This document shows positions 53,289 to 62,847 of a DNA stretch of 64,000 nucleotides, piece by piece. Below the pieces are notes generated by a model. That model made no database searches. It worked only from the letters and a program-made list of their open reading frames with translations, and had not been told where the DNA came from. The stretch is from Hydromicrobium sp964415365. GTDB taxonomy: Bacteria; Actinomycetota; Humimicrobiia; Humimicrobiales; Humimicrobiaceae. Location: assembly GCA_964415365.1 (NCBI GenBank), contig CAYPYW010000001.1, positions 1 to 64,000 of the forward strand, in the 5' to 3' direction. How positions within the stretch are numbered: position 1 is the first letter of the stretch; each line of letters starts with the position of its first letter. The position numbers and the translations under genes are program-made.

Positions 53289-54680
53289 TTGGAAAACGCT
53301 GGTAATATTTTAAAAAAGAGTAAGAAGTGTTTTCTGATTGGGATAGGCGGAGCTGGAATGAGTGCTATAGCTCATGTGCTACATGGCATGGGGTTTGTGG
53401 TTTCCGGTTCTGATATAAAGGAGTCCCGTTATACAAATGCTTTAAAAAGTGAGGGTATTGGAGTTTTTATTGGCCACAATAAAAAAAATATCGAGGGTGC
53501 AGATGTGGTCATTTATTCTGCGGCAATACCTGAGAATAATCTGGAGATGAAAGCTGCCCGGGAGAAGGGGTTCCCTCTGTTTAGCCGTTCTGATATATTA
53601 GCCTGGATTTTAAATGGCAGGAAAGGTATAGCTATTTCTGGAACTCATGGAAAGACCACCACTACTTCTATGATTTCTTTGATTTTTAGAGGGCTGGGTC
53701 TGGATCCTATCATAATGGTTGGAGGGGAATTAAATGAGCTGGGGTCGAATGCCAGATACGGAAAAGGAGATTATGTAATAGCAGAAGCATGTGAAAGTGA
53801 TGGATCTTTCTTAAAATATAAGCCATTTATAAGCATTGTTACTAATATTGAAGGGGACCATTTTGATTTCTATAAAAATATTGAGGAAATAAAACAAAGC
53901 TTTATAAAATTTGTTGAGAATACCAGAAGTAAGGGTCTCGTAATTTTGAATGGTGATGAGGTATATCTCCAGGATTTTTTTAGGCCTGGTGATAGAAGAG
54001 TTATCTATTATGGGGTTAGTCCTGAAAACCATATTTATGCTGAAAACATAAAATTTTCTAATTTTACTTCCTCCTATACCCTGGTTACCGTAAAGGGCAA
54101 AAAGCCAAATAAAATAAAGGTCAAATTAAATGTGCCAGGTATCCATAATGTAAAAAACAGCCTGGCTGCTTTTGCAGTATGCTATGGTATAAATTTGGAT
54201 CTGGAAAAAGCTGCTGATATATTAAAGTTTTTTACCGGAGTTAAAAGGAGATTTGAGAAGAGAGGGGAGAAAAATGGTGCTGCAATATTTGATGATTATG
54301 CACACCATCCTTCAGAAGTAAAAGCAACCCTGGAAGCTGCCGCAGAAGAAAGAAATAAAAGAATAATTATAGTCTTTCAACCGCATAGATATTCACGGCT
54401 GGCTAATTTAAAAGATAAATTCAGTGGTTGTTTTGACGCAGGTGATATTCTAATTGTTACTGACGTTTATGGTTCGGGTGAGCAGCCAATTCCGGGAATT
54501 ACCGGTAAGATTTTAGTCGACAGTCTGATAGACGGTGGTTTTGAAAATAAGATAATTTATATTCCAAAACTGCAGGATGTGACTGAATATCTTGAGCTTA
54601 ATATGAAACAAAATGATATGATTCTTTTGATGGGAGCTGGAGATATTACCAGAGTTACGGATGAGATATTGAAATCCTAG
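53289..54680 (+). CDS. murC: UDP-MurNAc:L-alanine ligase
   Basis: 463 residues. Seen: IGIGGAGMSAIAHVL, SGSDIKESRYTNAL, ISGTHGKTTTTSMI (P-loop), EACESDGSFL, NIEGDHFDFY, DDYAHHPSEVKATL, and FQPHRYSR. Adds the first residue of the stem peptide. TTG start at 53289, one base after the murG stop, with GGAGAG upstream. Confidence 0.96.
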   Translation: MENAGNILKKSKKCFLIGIGGAGMSAIAHVLHGMGFVVSGSDIKESRYTNALKSEGIGVFIGHNKKNIEGADVVIYSAAIPENNLEMKAAREKGFPLFSRSDILAWILNGRKGIAISGTHGKTTTTSMISLIFRGLGLDPIIMVGGELNELGSNARYGKGDYVIAEACESDGSFLKYKPFISIVTNIEGDHFDFYKNIEEIKQSFIKFVENTRSKGLVILNGDEVYLQDFFRPGDRRVIYYGVSPENHIYAENIKFSNFTSSYTLVTVKGKKPNKIKVKLNVPGIHNVKNSLAAFAVCYGINLDLEKAADILKFFTGVKRRFEKRGEKNGAAIFDDYAHHPSEVKATLEAAAEERNKRIIIVFQPHRYSRLANLKDKFSGCFDAGDILIVTDVYGSGEQPIPGITGKILVDSLIDGGFENKIIYIPKLQDVTEYLELNMKQNDMILLMGAGDITRVTDEILKS

Positions 54681-54706
54681 ATTAATGGAGTGGTGGTGAA
54701 GCTGGG

Positions 54707-55645
54707 TTGACTAAGGAACTAAAACAAGACAGGGAAAAAATTAAGAAGATAATCAAAGATATTAAACTGAATAATATAACATTTGATGTGGATACATCTG
54801 AATTAACGTCCATTAAAGTTGGTGGGAAGGCACTATGTTATTTTGTGGCAGACGAAATGAAGGATTTGAAAAAAATGATTGATACCTGCGTAAAAAATCG
54901 AATTGGGTTTATGATAATTGGAGATGGCACTAATATTTTATTCAATGATAAATATATTAATCTAGTTCTTATAAAACTGGGGAGGGACTTTGATTACCTG
55001 GAGTTTGCGGATGATGATGAAATTACGGTAGGAGCTGCCTATAATCTTTTAAAATTTGTAGTTGAGGCAGCAGACAGGGGGTATAACTTTTCCGAACTTT
55101 CTGGTATACCTGGTACCATAGGTGGAGCTGTTATGGGCAATAGCGGGAGCAAATACCAGGGAATTTGTAACTTTATAGAAAAGATAAAATATATTTCGAG
55201 CAGAGGAAGAAGTATAGGAGAAGAAACAGTTGTTCTAAATGAAGGAGATTTTGGTTACAGACATTTTTATGTCCCGGATTTAGCAGTTTTGACCGGAGTG
55301 GTTATAAACGCCGGGAAGTTGGACAGAAATGATATTTTGAAAAAGGTTAGAGACAGAATAAAAAATAAAAAACTAACTCAGCCGGTTGGTGCAAAAAGTT
55401 CCGGCTGTTTTTTTAAGAACGCTAATGATTGTTCCGAGTCTACCGGAGAATTGATAAATAAATGCGGTCTAAGGGGGTTTACTTATGGTGGCGCCAGGGT
55501 ATCGAGCAAACATGCTAATTTTATTGAAAATTTCAACAAAGCCAGTTCGGAAGATATATTCGTCCTTTCGAAAATAGTTAAGAGTATGGTTATGGATAAA
55601 TTCAAAATAGGGTTAAAATATGAAGTAAAAGTAGTTGGGTTTTAA
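54707..55645 (+). CDS. murB: UDP-N-acetylenolpyruvoylglucosamine reductase
   Basis: 312 residues. FAD/NADPH enzyme that makes UDP-MurNAc. Seen: TSIKVGGKALCYFVAD, GDGTNILFND, SGIPGTIGGAVMGNSG, FGYRHF, and the catalytic region QPVGAKSSGCFFKN with the type II-like short C-terminus. TTG start at 54707. Its stop overlaps the ddl start by one base (TAATG). Confidence 0.95.
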   Translation: MTKELKQDREKIKKIIKDIKLNNITFDVDTSELTSIKVGGKALCYFVADEMKDLKKMIDTCVKNRIGFMIIGDGTNILFNDKYINLVLIKLGRDFDYLEFADDDEITVGAAYNLLKFVVEAADRGYNFSELSGIPGTIGGAVMGNSGSKYQGICNFIEKIKYISSRGRSIGEETVVLNEGDFGYRHFYVPDLAVLTGVVINAGKLDRNDILKKVRDRIKNKKLTQPVGAKSSGCFFKNANDCSESTGELINKCGLRGFTYGGARVSSKHANFIENFNKASSEDIFVLSKIVKSMVMDKFKIGLKYEVKVVGF

Positions 55646-56622
55646 TGTCAGATATATTAGAAAAGTTCGAGAATCTCCAGATCAGAAGAAAGAAAAGATC
55701 GTTAAAAATTGGAGTTATTGCAGGTGGTATTTCGTCTGAAAGAGAAATATCTCTTTTGACAGGGGAAAACATTTACCAGTCTTTGCTGAAATCGGGATAT
55801 AATGCTACCTTTATTGATACTGGAAAAGATTTTTACAGCAAGTTGAAAAAAATTGACCTGGCCTTTCTAGCACTGCATGGAAGATATGGTGAGGACGGAA
55901 CCATCCAGGGGCTGATGGAACTTATGAAAATTCCATACACTGGTTCAGGTATATTGGGAAGCGCTATTGCCATTAATAAAATATTATCAAAGAAGATCCT
56001 AAAATTTGAAAATATTCTTACTCCGGAATACATTGCTCTGGATTTTAGTAATATAATGGATCCGGTGAAATCAAAGTCATTCGTAAGTGAGAAGTTGTCT
56101 TATCCTGTGATAGTTAAACCGAACAGTGAAGGTTCAACTATAGGGGTTAATATTGTTAAAAACGATGGACAACTGGAGTATGCAGTTAAAGATGCATTAA
56201 AATATGATAATAAAGTTTTAGTTGAAGAATATATTGGCGGCAGAGAATTGACGGTGAGCATTATAGGCAGTGAGCCGGTTGCTCTCCCGATTATTGAGAT
56301 AAAGCCCGAAAGTGGCTTCTACGATTATGATGCAAAGTACATCAAGAATACGACTGAGTATATAGTTCCTGCGGAATTGGATAGGGAAATATCCAGGCAT
56401 ATTTCGGAAGTGGCAATAAAGTGCCATAGGGTGTTAGAATGCAGCGGTATATCAAGAGTAGATTTTATATTGGATACTTACGGCGACGCTTATGTTTTTG
56501 AATTAAACACTATGCCTGGCATGACTGCTACAAGTCTGGTTCCCAAGGCAGCCAGAGCTGCCGGGATTAGTTTCGACTTATTAGTGGAGATAATATTGGA
56601 TTTAGCAAATTTAAAAGTATAA
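55645..56622 (+). CDS. ddl: D-alanine:D-alanine ligase
   Basis: 325 residues, ATP-grasp. Seen: GVIAGGISSEREISLLTG, LALHGRYGEDGTIQGLME, YTGSGILGSAIAINK, PVIVKPNSEGSTIGV, VEEYIGGRELTVSII, and ELNTMPGMTATSLVPKAA. The tyrosine/serine pattern is that of a D-Ala (not D-lactate) ligase as far as can be judged. It directly overlaps murB. Confidence 0.95.
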   Translation: MSDILEKFENLQIRRKKRSLKIGVIAGGISSEREISLLTGENIYQSLLKSGYNATFIDTGKDFYSKLKKIDLAFLALHGRYGEDGTIQGLMELMKIPYTGSGILGSAIAINKILSKKILKFENILTPEYIALDFSNIMDPVKSKSFVSEKLSYPVIVKPNSEGSTIGVNIVKNDGQLEYAVKDALKYDNKVLVEEYIGGRELTVSIIGSEPVALPIIEIKPESGFYDYDAKYIKNTTEYIVPAELDREISRHISEVAIKCHRVLECSGISRVDFILDTYGDAYVFELNTMPGMTATSLVPKAARAAGISFDLLVEIILDLANLKV

Positions 56623-56636
56623 TCTTAGGTGATAAA

Positions 56637-57407
56637 ATTAAAAACAGTGAAAATATTATCTTAGCTAGAAGAAGAAAAATTTTTAGAAGGAGGCTTTGGA
56701 ATTTTTTTAAACTGCTGCTGATTGCGGCATTTTTTGCAGCAGCAGTCTGGGGATTAAATTATTTTTATAACAGCGGATATTTTAAAGTTAAAAATATAGA
56801 TGTTCAGGATAATACTCATTATAAAGATGAAGAAGTATCAAGTTTAATACCTGAGGTAGTAGGGTCCAATATATTTGAAATAAATAAAAAAGAAGTGGAA
56901 GAGACAATAACCAGGGAGCTAAACTGGGTTAAGGAAGCTGAACTGAGTAAGATTTTTCCCGACAAAATTGTAATAAAATTAATTGAAAGAAAACCTGGTC
57001 TTAGAATAGTATATAAAAATGAATATTTCTTGATAGATAATGAAGGGGTGGTACTGGATAAAATTAATGAAGAGGAACAGAATAGTTATAAAGATTTGAT
57101 TCTGGTAAGAAATGCTATTAATTATGATATCAATGTAGGAGAAAAAATTGCAAAGAAGAATGTATTAAGTTGTGTGGATATTTATAAAGCCTTTGATGAG
57201 CAATTGAAGAGTATAATCAGAGAAGCAAGGCTGGAAGATAATATTTCAGGAGATATAATTTTCGAAACTAATAATGGGAAGAAAATTATTTTTGGTGACG
57301 GCAGTGATATAGTAAAAAAAGTTGAAATATTGAAGCAATTGTTAAAAGAAGAAACAGATTATACTATAATAGATTTGAGAAGTCCTGAGAGTCCGGTAAT
57401 AAAATAG
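56637..57407 (+). CDS. ftsQ: Division protein FtsQ (DivIB), probable ATT start
   Basis: About 256 residues if initiated at ATT 56637. The frame is open from 56571 and reads: basic tail (ARRRKIFRRRLWNFFK), membrane helix (LLLIAAFFAAAVWGLNYFY), then the POTRA domain (YFKVKNIDVQDNTHY, EEVSSLIPEVVGSNIFEIN) and the FtsQ domain (WVKEAELSKIFPDKIVIKL, ERKPGLRIVY, FLIDNEGVVLD). No in-frame ATG, GTG or TTG exists before GTG 56895, which would delete the anchor and POTRA part. AGGTGA (56627-56632) sits 4 nt before ATT 56637, so AUU is the best candidate. FtsQ joins FtsL and FtsI at the septum; position between ddl and ftsA is standard. Confidence 0.85.
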   Translation: MKNSENIILARRRKIFRRRLWNFFKLLLIAAFFAAAVWGLNYFYNSGYFKVKNIDVQDNTHYKDEEVSSLIPEVVGSNIFEINKKEVEETITRELNWVKEAELSKIFPDKIVIKLIERKPGLRIVYKNEYFLIDNEGVVLDKINEEEQNSYKDLILVRNAINYDINVGEKIAKKNVLSCVDIYKAFDEQLKSIIREARLEDNISGDIIFETNNGKKIIFGDGSDIVKKVEILKQLLKEETDYTIIDLRSPESPVIK

Positions 57408-57424
57408 AGGAAGTAGAGGTTCAA

Positions 57425-58678
57425 TTGTCAAACAATGATAAATATATTGTAGGTATTGATATAGGTACAACTAAAGTCACCACTTTAATCGGAAGGGTAG
57501 AAAAAAGTAATACACTGAAAATAAAAGGCTATGGAATTTCCGGCTCCAAGGGAATAAAGAAAGGTCTGGTTGTAGATATTAATGAAGCTGCCAAATCTAT
57601 ACTTAATTCTATAGAAATGGCTGAGAAATCCACCAAAATGTTTATCGACAATGCTTATATCGGAGTTACAGGTAAACACATTTCTTTTGTAAGTAACCGA
57701 TGTGAGATAAATATCAGTTCTCCTAATAGCATAGTAAGAAAAATAGATGTAGATAAACTTATTTCCATGGCTAACAAAGTGAATGTACCTCCACAGTATG
57801 AAATTATACATACCTTGATTAAAGAGTTTATTATTGATGAGGAAAGAGGGATAGTAGACCCCATAGGACTGTCGGCAAACAAACTGGCGGTTGAGCTGCT
57901 GGCTATTTATGGGACAGCTTATCTGATTAATAATGTGGTCAATAGCGTAAAAGCTGCTAAAATAGAAATAGAAGATATAATCATAGAAGCCATGGCTTCA
58001 AGTGAAGCTGTTCTTACTCCGGAAGAAAAAGAGAGCGGGGTAATACTTCTTGACATCGGCGGAGGTACGACTGATGTTGCAGTATATAAGAATAAAAAAA
58101 TGATATTTACACATTGTCTGCCGGTAGGAGGGGATTTAATAACCAATGATATTTCTATTGGTCTTAATATAACTTTTTCAAAAGCAGAAGAAATCAAGAA
58201 AAAGTTTGCTAATGTTGATTACAATTTTTATGATACTTTAAATAGAGTAAATATAGGTGATATTAAAATAGACAGTAATAAAACAACGTTAAACATAAGG
58301 TTATATAATATAGTAAATTGCAGAGTTAAAGAATTGTTAAGCCTGGTTAAAGAGAAAGTTGAAGGTTATAATTTTATGCATGAAGTTCCCTGCGGTCTGG
58401 TTATAACCGGCGGGACATCGATGCTTAAGGGTATAGCTCCACTGGCGAATTCGGTTTTTAATTTGCCTGCAAGATTAGGGGTTCCTTACGATACAGAGGG
58501 GCCTTTAGAAGTAATTAGCGATCCTATTTACTCTACGGGTGTGGGTTTATTAAAATATGCTTATCAGCTGGAGAACTACCGGGGTCTGGGTCAAGCCGGT
58601 GAGAAAAAAGAACAGCATACCTTTATAAATAGATTTAAGGATTTTATTTTAAAAATTTTAAAGAATGAAAGCAGGTGA
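57425..58678 (+). CDS. ftsA: Cell division protein FtsA
   Basis: 417 residues, actin-like ATPase that tethers FtsZ to the membrane. Seen: VGIDIGTTKVTTLIG (phosphate 1), the 1C domain after it, LLDIGGGTTDVAVY (phosphate 2), GLVITGGTSMLKGI (adenosine loop), and a C-terminal amphipathic helix (FINRFKDFILKILKN) for membrane binding. TTG start at 57425. It ends within the AGGTGATG junction of ftsZ. Confidence 0.95.
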   Translation: MSNNDKYIVGIDIGTTKVTTLIGRVEKSNTLKIKGYGISGSKGIKKGLVVDINEAAKSILNSIEMAEKSTKMFIDNAYIGVTGKHISFVSNRCEINISSPNSIVRKIDVDKLISMANKVNVPPQYEIIHTLIKEFIIDEERGIVDPIGLSANKLAVELLAIYGTAYLINNVVNSVKAAKIEIEDIIIEAMASSEAVLTPEEKESGVILLDIGGGTTDVAVYKNKKMIFTHCLPVGGDLITNDISIGLNITFSKAEEIKKKFANVDYNFYDTLNRVNIGDIKIDSNKTTLNIRLYNIVNCRVKELLSLVKEKVEGYNFMHEVPCGLVITGGTSMLKGIAPLANSVFNLPARLGVPYDTEGPLEVISDPIYSTGVGLLKYAYQLENYRGLGQAGEKKEQHTFINRFKDFILKILKNESR

Positions 58679-59856
58679 TGATTTTGAACTCGGATTTTGA
58701 TAAGAGTTATTATGCAGTTATAAGGGTTATAGGAATAGGTGGTGGGGGCAGCAATGCTATTAATAGAATGATGGAAGATAGTTTGGGAGGATGCGAGTTT
58801 GTGGCAATAAATACTGATGCTCAAGCGCTTATGATGTCAAGTGCCGATAGAAAAGTATTGATTGGTGAAAGCGGGCTTGGTGCAGGATCTAATCCTGAAA
58901 TAGGAAGAATAGCTGCTGAAAAATCTATAGAATCTTTAAAGGAGATAGTAAAAGGCGCGGACATGATATTCCTGACAATAGGTGAAGGTGGTGGAACTGG
59001 AACTGGTGCGGCTCCTATTGTTGCTGCTGTTGCTAGAGAAGCAGGGTGTCTGACAGTTGCAGTTGTGACGAAACCGTTCACCTTTGAGGGCAGAAAAAGA
59101 ATGTGCCAGGCTGAAGAGGGTATTGAAAACTTAAAAGATAAAGTTGACACTCTCATAATCATACCGAATGATAGACTACTGGAAGTTTCAGACGACAACA
59201 CCACACTGATCAATGCTTTTAGATTAGCGGACAATGTACTTAGAGCTGGTGTTAGAGGGGTTACCGATTTAATTACACTGCCTGGACTGATTAATTTAGA
59301 TTTTGCAGATGTTAAATCGATAATCAAGAATGCAGGAAACGCAATACTTGGGGATGGCATAGCATCCGGTGAAAGCAGAGCTATTAAAGCTGCTCAAAAT
59401 GCAATTAACAGTCCTTTGATAGAAACCTCTATAGAGGGAGCGAGCGGAATTCTGCTGAATATATCGGGCGGGTCTGATTTAAAGCTTTTCGAGGTTAACC
59501 AGGCAGCGGAAATCATAAGGAATGCCTCCAGTCCAAATGCAAATATTATTTTTGGTGCTGTCATTGATGAAAGTATGAATGATAATGTAAAAGTTACTAT
59601 TATTGCTACTGGATTTGAGTCCCGTAAAGTTCAGAAATCAAAAGCGGATGAGGAACACAAGAAGAAAAAAGAGGTAGAGAAAAAAGAAGCAGAGAAGAAA
59701 GAAGTAGAGAAAAAGTTATTTGAGCTTGAAAAAGATGTATTGGCCGAGAGGAATAAGAAAGAAGATTTTAAAAAAATATCAGAAGATGATTTCAGATCTC
59801 TAGAAGAAGATGAATATCTTGATATACCCACTTTCCTGAGGAAAGACAAAAAATAA
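58678..59856 (+). CDS. ftsZ: Cell division GTPase FtsZ
   Basis: About 392 residues. Tubulin-like GTPase forming the Z ring. Seen: VIGIGGGGSNAINRM, FVAINTDAQAL, the tubulin signature GEGGGTGTGAAPIV, NPDR-like IIPNDRLLEV, and the T7 loop NLDFADVKSII. A Lys/Glu-rich linker (EVEKKEAEKKEVEKK, about residues 328-345) leads to the C-terminal peptide DIPTFLRK that binds FtsA and SepF. Start is ambiguous: GTG 58675, ATG 58678 or TTG 58684; AGGTGA at 58673-58678 would suit TTG 58684 best. Confidence 0.96.
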   Translation: MILNSDFDKSYYAVIRVIGIGGGGSNAINRMMEDSLGGCEFVAINTDAQALMMSSADRKVLIGESGLGAGSNPEIGRIAAEKSIESLKEIVKGADMIFLTIGEGGGTGTGAAPIVAAVAREAGCLTVAVVTKPFTFEGRKRMCQAEEGIENLKDKVDTLIIIPNDRLLEVSDDNTTLINAFRLADNVLRAGVRGVTDLITLPGLINLDFADVKSIIKNAGNAILGDGIASGESRAIKAAQNAINSPLIETSIEGASGILLNISGGSDLKLFEVNQAAEIIRNASSPNANIIFGAVIDESMNDNVKVTIIATGFESRKVQKSKADEEHKKKKEVEKKEAEKKEVEKKLFELEKDVLAERNKKEDFKKISEDDFRSLEEDEYLDIPTFLRKDKK

Positions 59857-59870
59857 TTTATTTATTTAAA

Positions 59871-60671
59871 ATGGTCCAGATAGAAAAGACGTTGGTAGAC
59901 GGTCTTCCGGTATATTTATCCACTTATTTAAGAAATAATTATAGAATAATTTTTTGTTTTACTACCAGAAATGGTGGTTATAGCAATGGTGAGTTTGAAT
60001 CTTTAAATATGGATTATAATGTAGGCGATAGTAAGGTAAATGTTGCAAAGAACAGGGAAATAGTTTTAAAGAAACTTGGTCTGGATAAAATAAAACAGAT
60101 ATATTCTGTGAATCAGATTCATGGAAGCAATATATTGAATATTAATAAAGATATAAACTTAGCGTCATCAGATAATATTCCGGAGAAAGCTGACTCTCTG
60201 ATAACAGATTTAAAGGGTATCCCCATAATGGTAATGGGAGCGGATTGTAACTTAATACTGATTGCAGATATTGCCAAAAAGGTAGTCGCAGCTGTTCACG
60301 CTGGATGGAAGGGGACTTTACACGGAATAATAACTGAAGTGATTTTACATATGAAAAGAGGGTTCGGAAGCAAGGTTAGAGATATATTTGTAGCTTTTGG
60401 TCCCAGCATTAGAAAGTGCTGTTATAAAGTTGATAATTCGACACTTGAAAAATTTATAGATAAGTTTGGTTGTGGGAGTTTTTTTATAAAGAAAAATAAT
60501 GATATTTTTTTAGACCTGGTGAACATTAATTATATGCAATTGAAAAAACTGGGACTTAATGAAGAAAATATTTCTGACTGTGGGGCGTGTACATATTGCA
60601 CCCATGGTTTTTTTTCATACCGGAGATATAAAATAACCGGCAGACAGGCAGGAATAGCAATTATTGAATAA
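59871..60671 (+). CDS. pgeF: PgeF/YlmD family protein (peptidoglycan editing factor / purine nucleoside phosphorylase)
   Basis: 266 residues. Seen: TTRNGGYSNGEFESLNM, QIHGSNIL, GADCNLILIAD, VHAGWKGTLHGI, FGPSIRKCCYKVD, and CTYCTHGFFSYRR. These are the zinc-binding His/Cys residues of the YfiH/LACC1 family, with reported oxidase or purine nucleoside phosphorylase activity and a role in removing misincorporated L-Ser from peptidoglycan precursors. Lying between ftsZ and yggS is common in Gram-positive bacteria. Confidence 0.92.
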   Translation: MVQIEKTLVDGLPVYLSTYLRNNYRIIFCFTTRNGGYSNGEFESLNMDYNVGDSKVNVAKNREIVLKKLGLDKIKQIYSVNQIHGSNILNINKDINLASSDNIPEKADSLITDLKGIPIMVMGADCNLILIADIAKKVVAAVHAGWKGTLHGIITEVILHMKRGFGSKVRDIFVAFGPSIRKCCYKVDNSTLEKFIDKFGCGSFFIKKNNDIFLDLVNINYMQLKKLGLNEENISDCGACTYCTHGFFSYRRYKITGRQAGIAIIE

Positions 60672-60688
60672 TTACAGTTATTCAAATT

Positions 60689-61396
60689 ATGAAAAGTAGT
60701 GACAACTTAATGGAAGAAGCTGGTAGATTGAAAAGGAATATCAATAATTTAAGAAATGAGGTAGAAATAACCTGTAAAAAAGTTGGCAGAAGTAGCAAGG
60801 AAGTATCGATTATAGCTGCTACAAAATATGCTTCTGCCCGGCAGGTAGAAATGGTTTATAATTCGGGGCTTAGAAATTTTGGTGAGAACAGAGCTGACCA
60901 GCTGAAGGAGAAGCATGGTGCAGTAAAAGAGGATTCAGTATGGCATTTTATCGGGCATCTCCAGAGCAGGAAAGCAAAAATAGTAGTCCCTCTGGTAGAA
61001 TTTATACATTCGATAGACAAGATAAGTACTTTAAGTAAGGTGAACGATGAAGCGGAGAAATTAGATAAAATACAGAAAGTATTAGTAGAAGTTAATATTT
61101 CCGGGGAAGAATCAAAGTATGGTATAAATCCTGGTGATTTGCACAATTTTCTTGAAGAAGCGTTAGATTTTAAAAATATTGAAGTAGCAGGTTTGATGAC
61201 CATGGCGCCATTGACGGACGATTTTGGATTCATAAGAGAGGTTTTTAAGAATCTGCGAATTCTCTGCGGTAAATTGAATAAAGATTTTAGCAAAGTGAAC
61301 CTGGCCGAGCTTTCAATGGGCATGAGTAATGATTATAGAATAGCTATTGAAGAAGGTGCTACAATGATTAGAGTTGGTTCTATTATTTTTAAATAA
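60689..61396 (+). CDS. PLP homeostasis protein (YggS/YlmE)
   Basis: 235 residues, one alanine-racemase-like TIM barrel. Pyridoxal phosphate lysine in IIAATKYASARQVE, then NFGENRADQLKEK, WHFIGHLQSRK, VNISGEESKYG, LMTMAPL, and MGMSNDYRIAIEEGATMIRVG. Not an enzyme with known catalysis; it buffers PLP. It lies just upstream of sepF, as in Bacillus-type ylm clusters. Confidence 0.93.
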   Translation: MKSSDNLMEEAGRLKRNINNLRNEVEITCKKVGRSSKEVSIIAATKYASARQVEMVYNSGLRNFGENRADQLKEKHGAVKEDSVWHFIGHLQSRKAKIVVPLVEFIHSIDKISTLSKVNDEAEKLDKIQKVLVEVNISGEESKYGINPGDLHNFLEEALDFKNIEVAGLMTMAPLTDDFGFIREVFKNLRILCGKLNKDFSKVNLAELSMGMSNDYRIAIEEGATMIRVGSIIFK

Positions 61397-61422
61397 TTTT
61401 TTAATTATGTTGAGGAGGATTA

Positions 61423-61935
61423 ATGAGCAGGTTTTTTAAGAAGACTCTATCTTTTTTTGGCTTGTCAGATGAGAATGAAATGGGTCTGGAGGATGTTGAG
61501 GGCAATAATACAGAAGAAGTAAAAGTCAGAGCATTGAAAAATAAAAGTGGTAAAATGGATACAAGACAGGAAAAAGAGGATCTAAGGAGAGGGCATATTA
61601 TTAGTGCAAAGCCGCACAGAAAAGTTTCGTTGATTGGCTCAGGAAGAGATGCTATAAAATCAAGAGTTTTTATTGCAGAACCCAAGGAGTTTGAAGAGAT
61701 CCAGATAATTGCGGATAATTTTAAAGATAATATTCCTGTAATAGTTAACCTGCAAAAAGCTGACCAGGATCTGGCCAAAAGAGTGATAGATTTCTGTAGT
61801 GGGCTTACCTATGCTTTGGAGGGAAATATTAAAAAAGTGGCAGAAAAAGTTTTTTTGGTTACTCCCTACAATGTAGAGGTTAGTTCTGAAGAAAAAGAGC
61901 TACTGCGGGAAGAGGGTTTTTACAATCACTTTTAG
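61423..61935 (+). CDS. sepF: Cell division protein SepF
   Basis: 170 residues. N-terminal amphipathic membrane-targeting helix (MSRFFKKTLSFFGL), a charged linker of about 60 residues, then the SepF core (VFIAEPKEFEEIQIIAD, IPVIVNLQKADQDLAKRVID, GLTYALEGNIKKVAEKVFL). It bundles FtsZ filaments and anchors them to the membrane. Start ATG 61423 with GAGGAGG upstream. Presence beside FtsA gives two anchors for FtsZ. Confidence 0.95.
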   Translation: MSRFFKKTLSFFGLSDENEMGLEDVEGNNTEEVKVRALKNKSGKMDTRQEKEDLRRGHIISAKPHRKVSLIGSGRDAIKSRVFIAEPKEFEEIQIIADNFKDNIPVIVNLQKADQDLAKRVIDFCSGLTYALEGNIKKVAEKVFLVTPYNVEVSSEEKELLREEGFYNHF

Positions 61936-61953
61936 AAAAAGAGGGATATTTAT

Positions 61954-62775
61954 TTGGGCAGTTACAGATTGGGAATAATCGGCTGTGGAAATATGGGCGA
62001 AGCAATACTTGGGGGAGTACTGGACTCTGGTTTCTTAAGACCAGGTGAAATAATATTTTACGAGAAAGATAATCGTCGTAAAAAACACATTGAGCGTAGA
62101 TATAAGATATGTTCTGCCGGGGGAGTTATTGAACTTGTAAAAAAATCCAGGTATATATTATTGTCTATAAAGCCACAGGACCTTAAGGATATACTGGAGC
62201 AGATAAAAAGTTGTTTTAGTTATAAGACAAATTCAGTTGTAAGCATTGTGGCCGGAGTGCCCACCAATTATATAGAAAAAAAATTAAATTCAAATGCTTC
62301 GGTTATAAGGGTGATGCCCAATGCTCCTGCGTTGTTTAGAAGAGGTATGGCTGCCATAAGTAGAGGCAGGTTTGCAAAAGATAAGGACCTGTTGTTTTTA
62401 AAAAAGTTAATAAAGAGTGTGGGTAATTGTGTAGTGATTGAGGAGAAATACCAGAATATAGCGACGGCTTTAAGTGGAAGTGGTCCAGCTTATTTCTTTC
62501 TTTTTTGCAAATATTTGGTAGAATCTGGAATAAAAAGTGGACTGGATCCGGAAATATCAAAAAAGCTGGTAACTGGTACCATGATCGGGGCGGGGATAGC
62601 TATTGAGAAATCCGGAAGTGACCTTGCCAGTTTAATTGAAAAGGTCGCATCTCCGGGAGGCACTACCGAGAGTGCTCTTAAAGAGTTTGAGAGAAATGAG
62701 CTTGGTAAAATAATTTATGCTGCTGTGGAAAGTGCAAGGAAGAGGGCACGTGAATTGCAGAATTTTCTTGACTGA
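61954..62775 (+). CDS. proC: Pyrroline-5-carboxylate reductase
   Basis: 273 residues. NAD(P)H-dependent last step of proline synthesis. Seen: GIIGCGNMGEAILGGVL (Rossmann), LLSIKPQDLKDIL, IVAGVPTNYIEKKL, VIRVMPNAPALFRRG, ALSGSGPAYFFLF, and VASPGGTTESALKEFE. TTG start 8 nt after GAGGG. A metabolic gene between sepF and divIVA is also found in several other Gram-positive dcw regions. Confidence 0.94.
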   Translation: MGSYRLGIIGCGNMGEAILGGVLDSGFLRPGEIIFYEKDNRRKKHIERRYKICSAGGVIELVKKSRYILLSIKPQDLKDILEQIKSCFSYKTNSVVSIVAGVPTNYIEKKLNSNASVIRVMPNAPALFRRGMAAISRGRFAKDKDLLFLKKLIKSVGNCVVIEEKYQNIATALSGSGPAYFFLFCKYLVESGIKSGLDPEISKKLVTGTMIGAGIAIEKSGSDLASLIEKVASPGGTTESALKEFERNELGKIIYAAVESARKRARELQNFLD

Positions 62776-62847
62776 CAAATTTGTGGGCTGGTTATTTTTC
62801 TTTTCAGTGTTATATTATTGGAATAAAAAAAGTATTGGGAGGTAATG

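Noticed and set aside
56895..57407. GTG 56895 as the genuine ftsQ start
   Set aside because: It would remove the membrane anchor and most of the POTRA domain, which are encoded in the same open frame immediately upstream.
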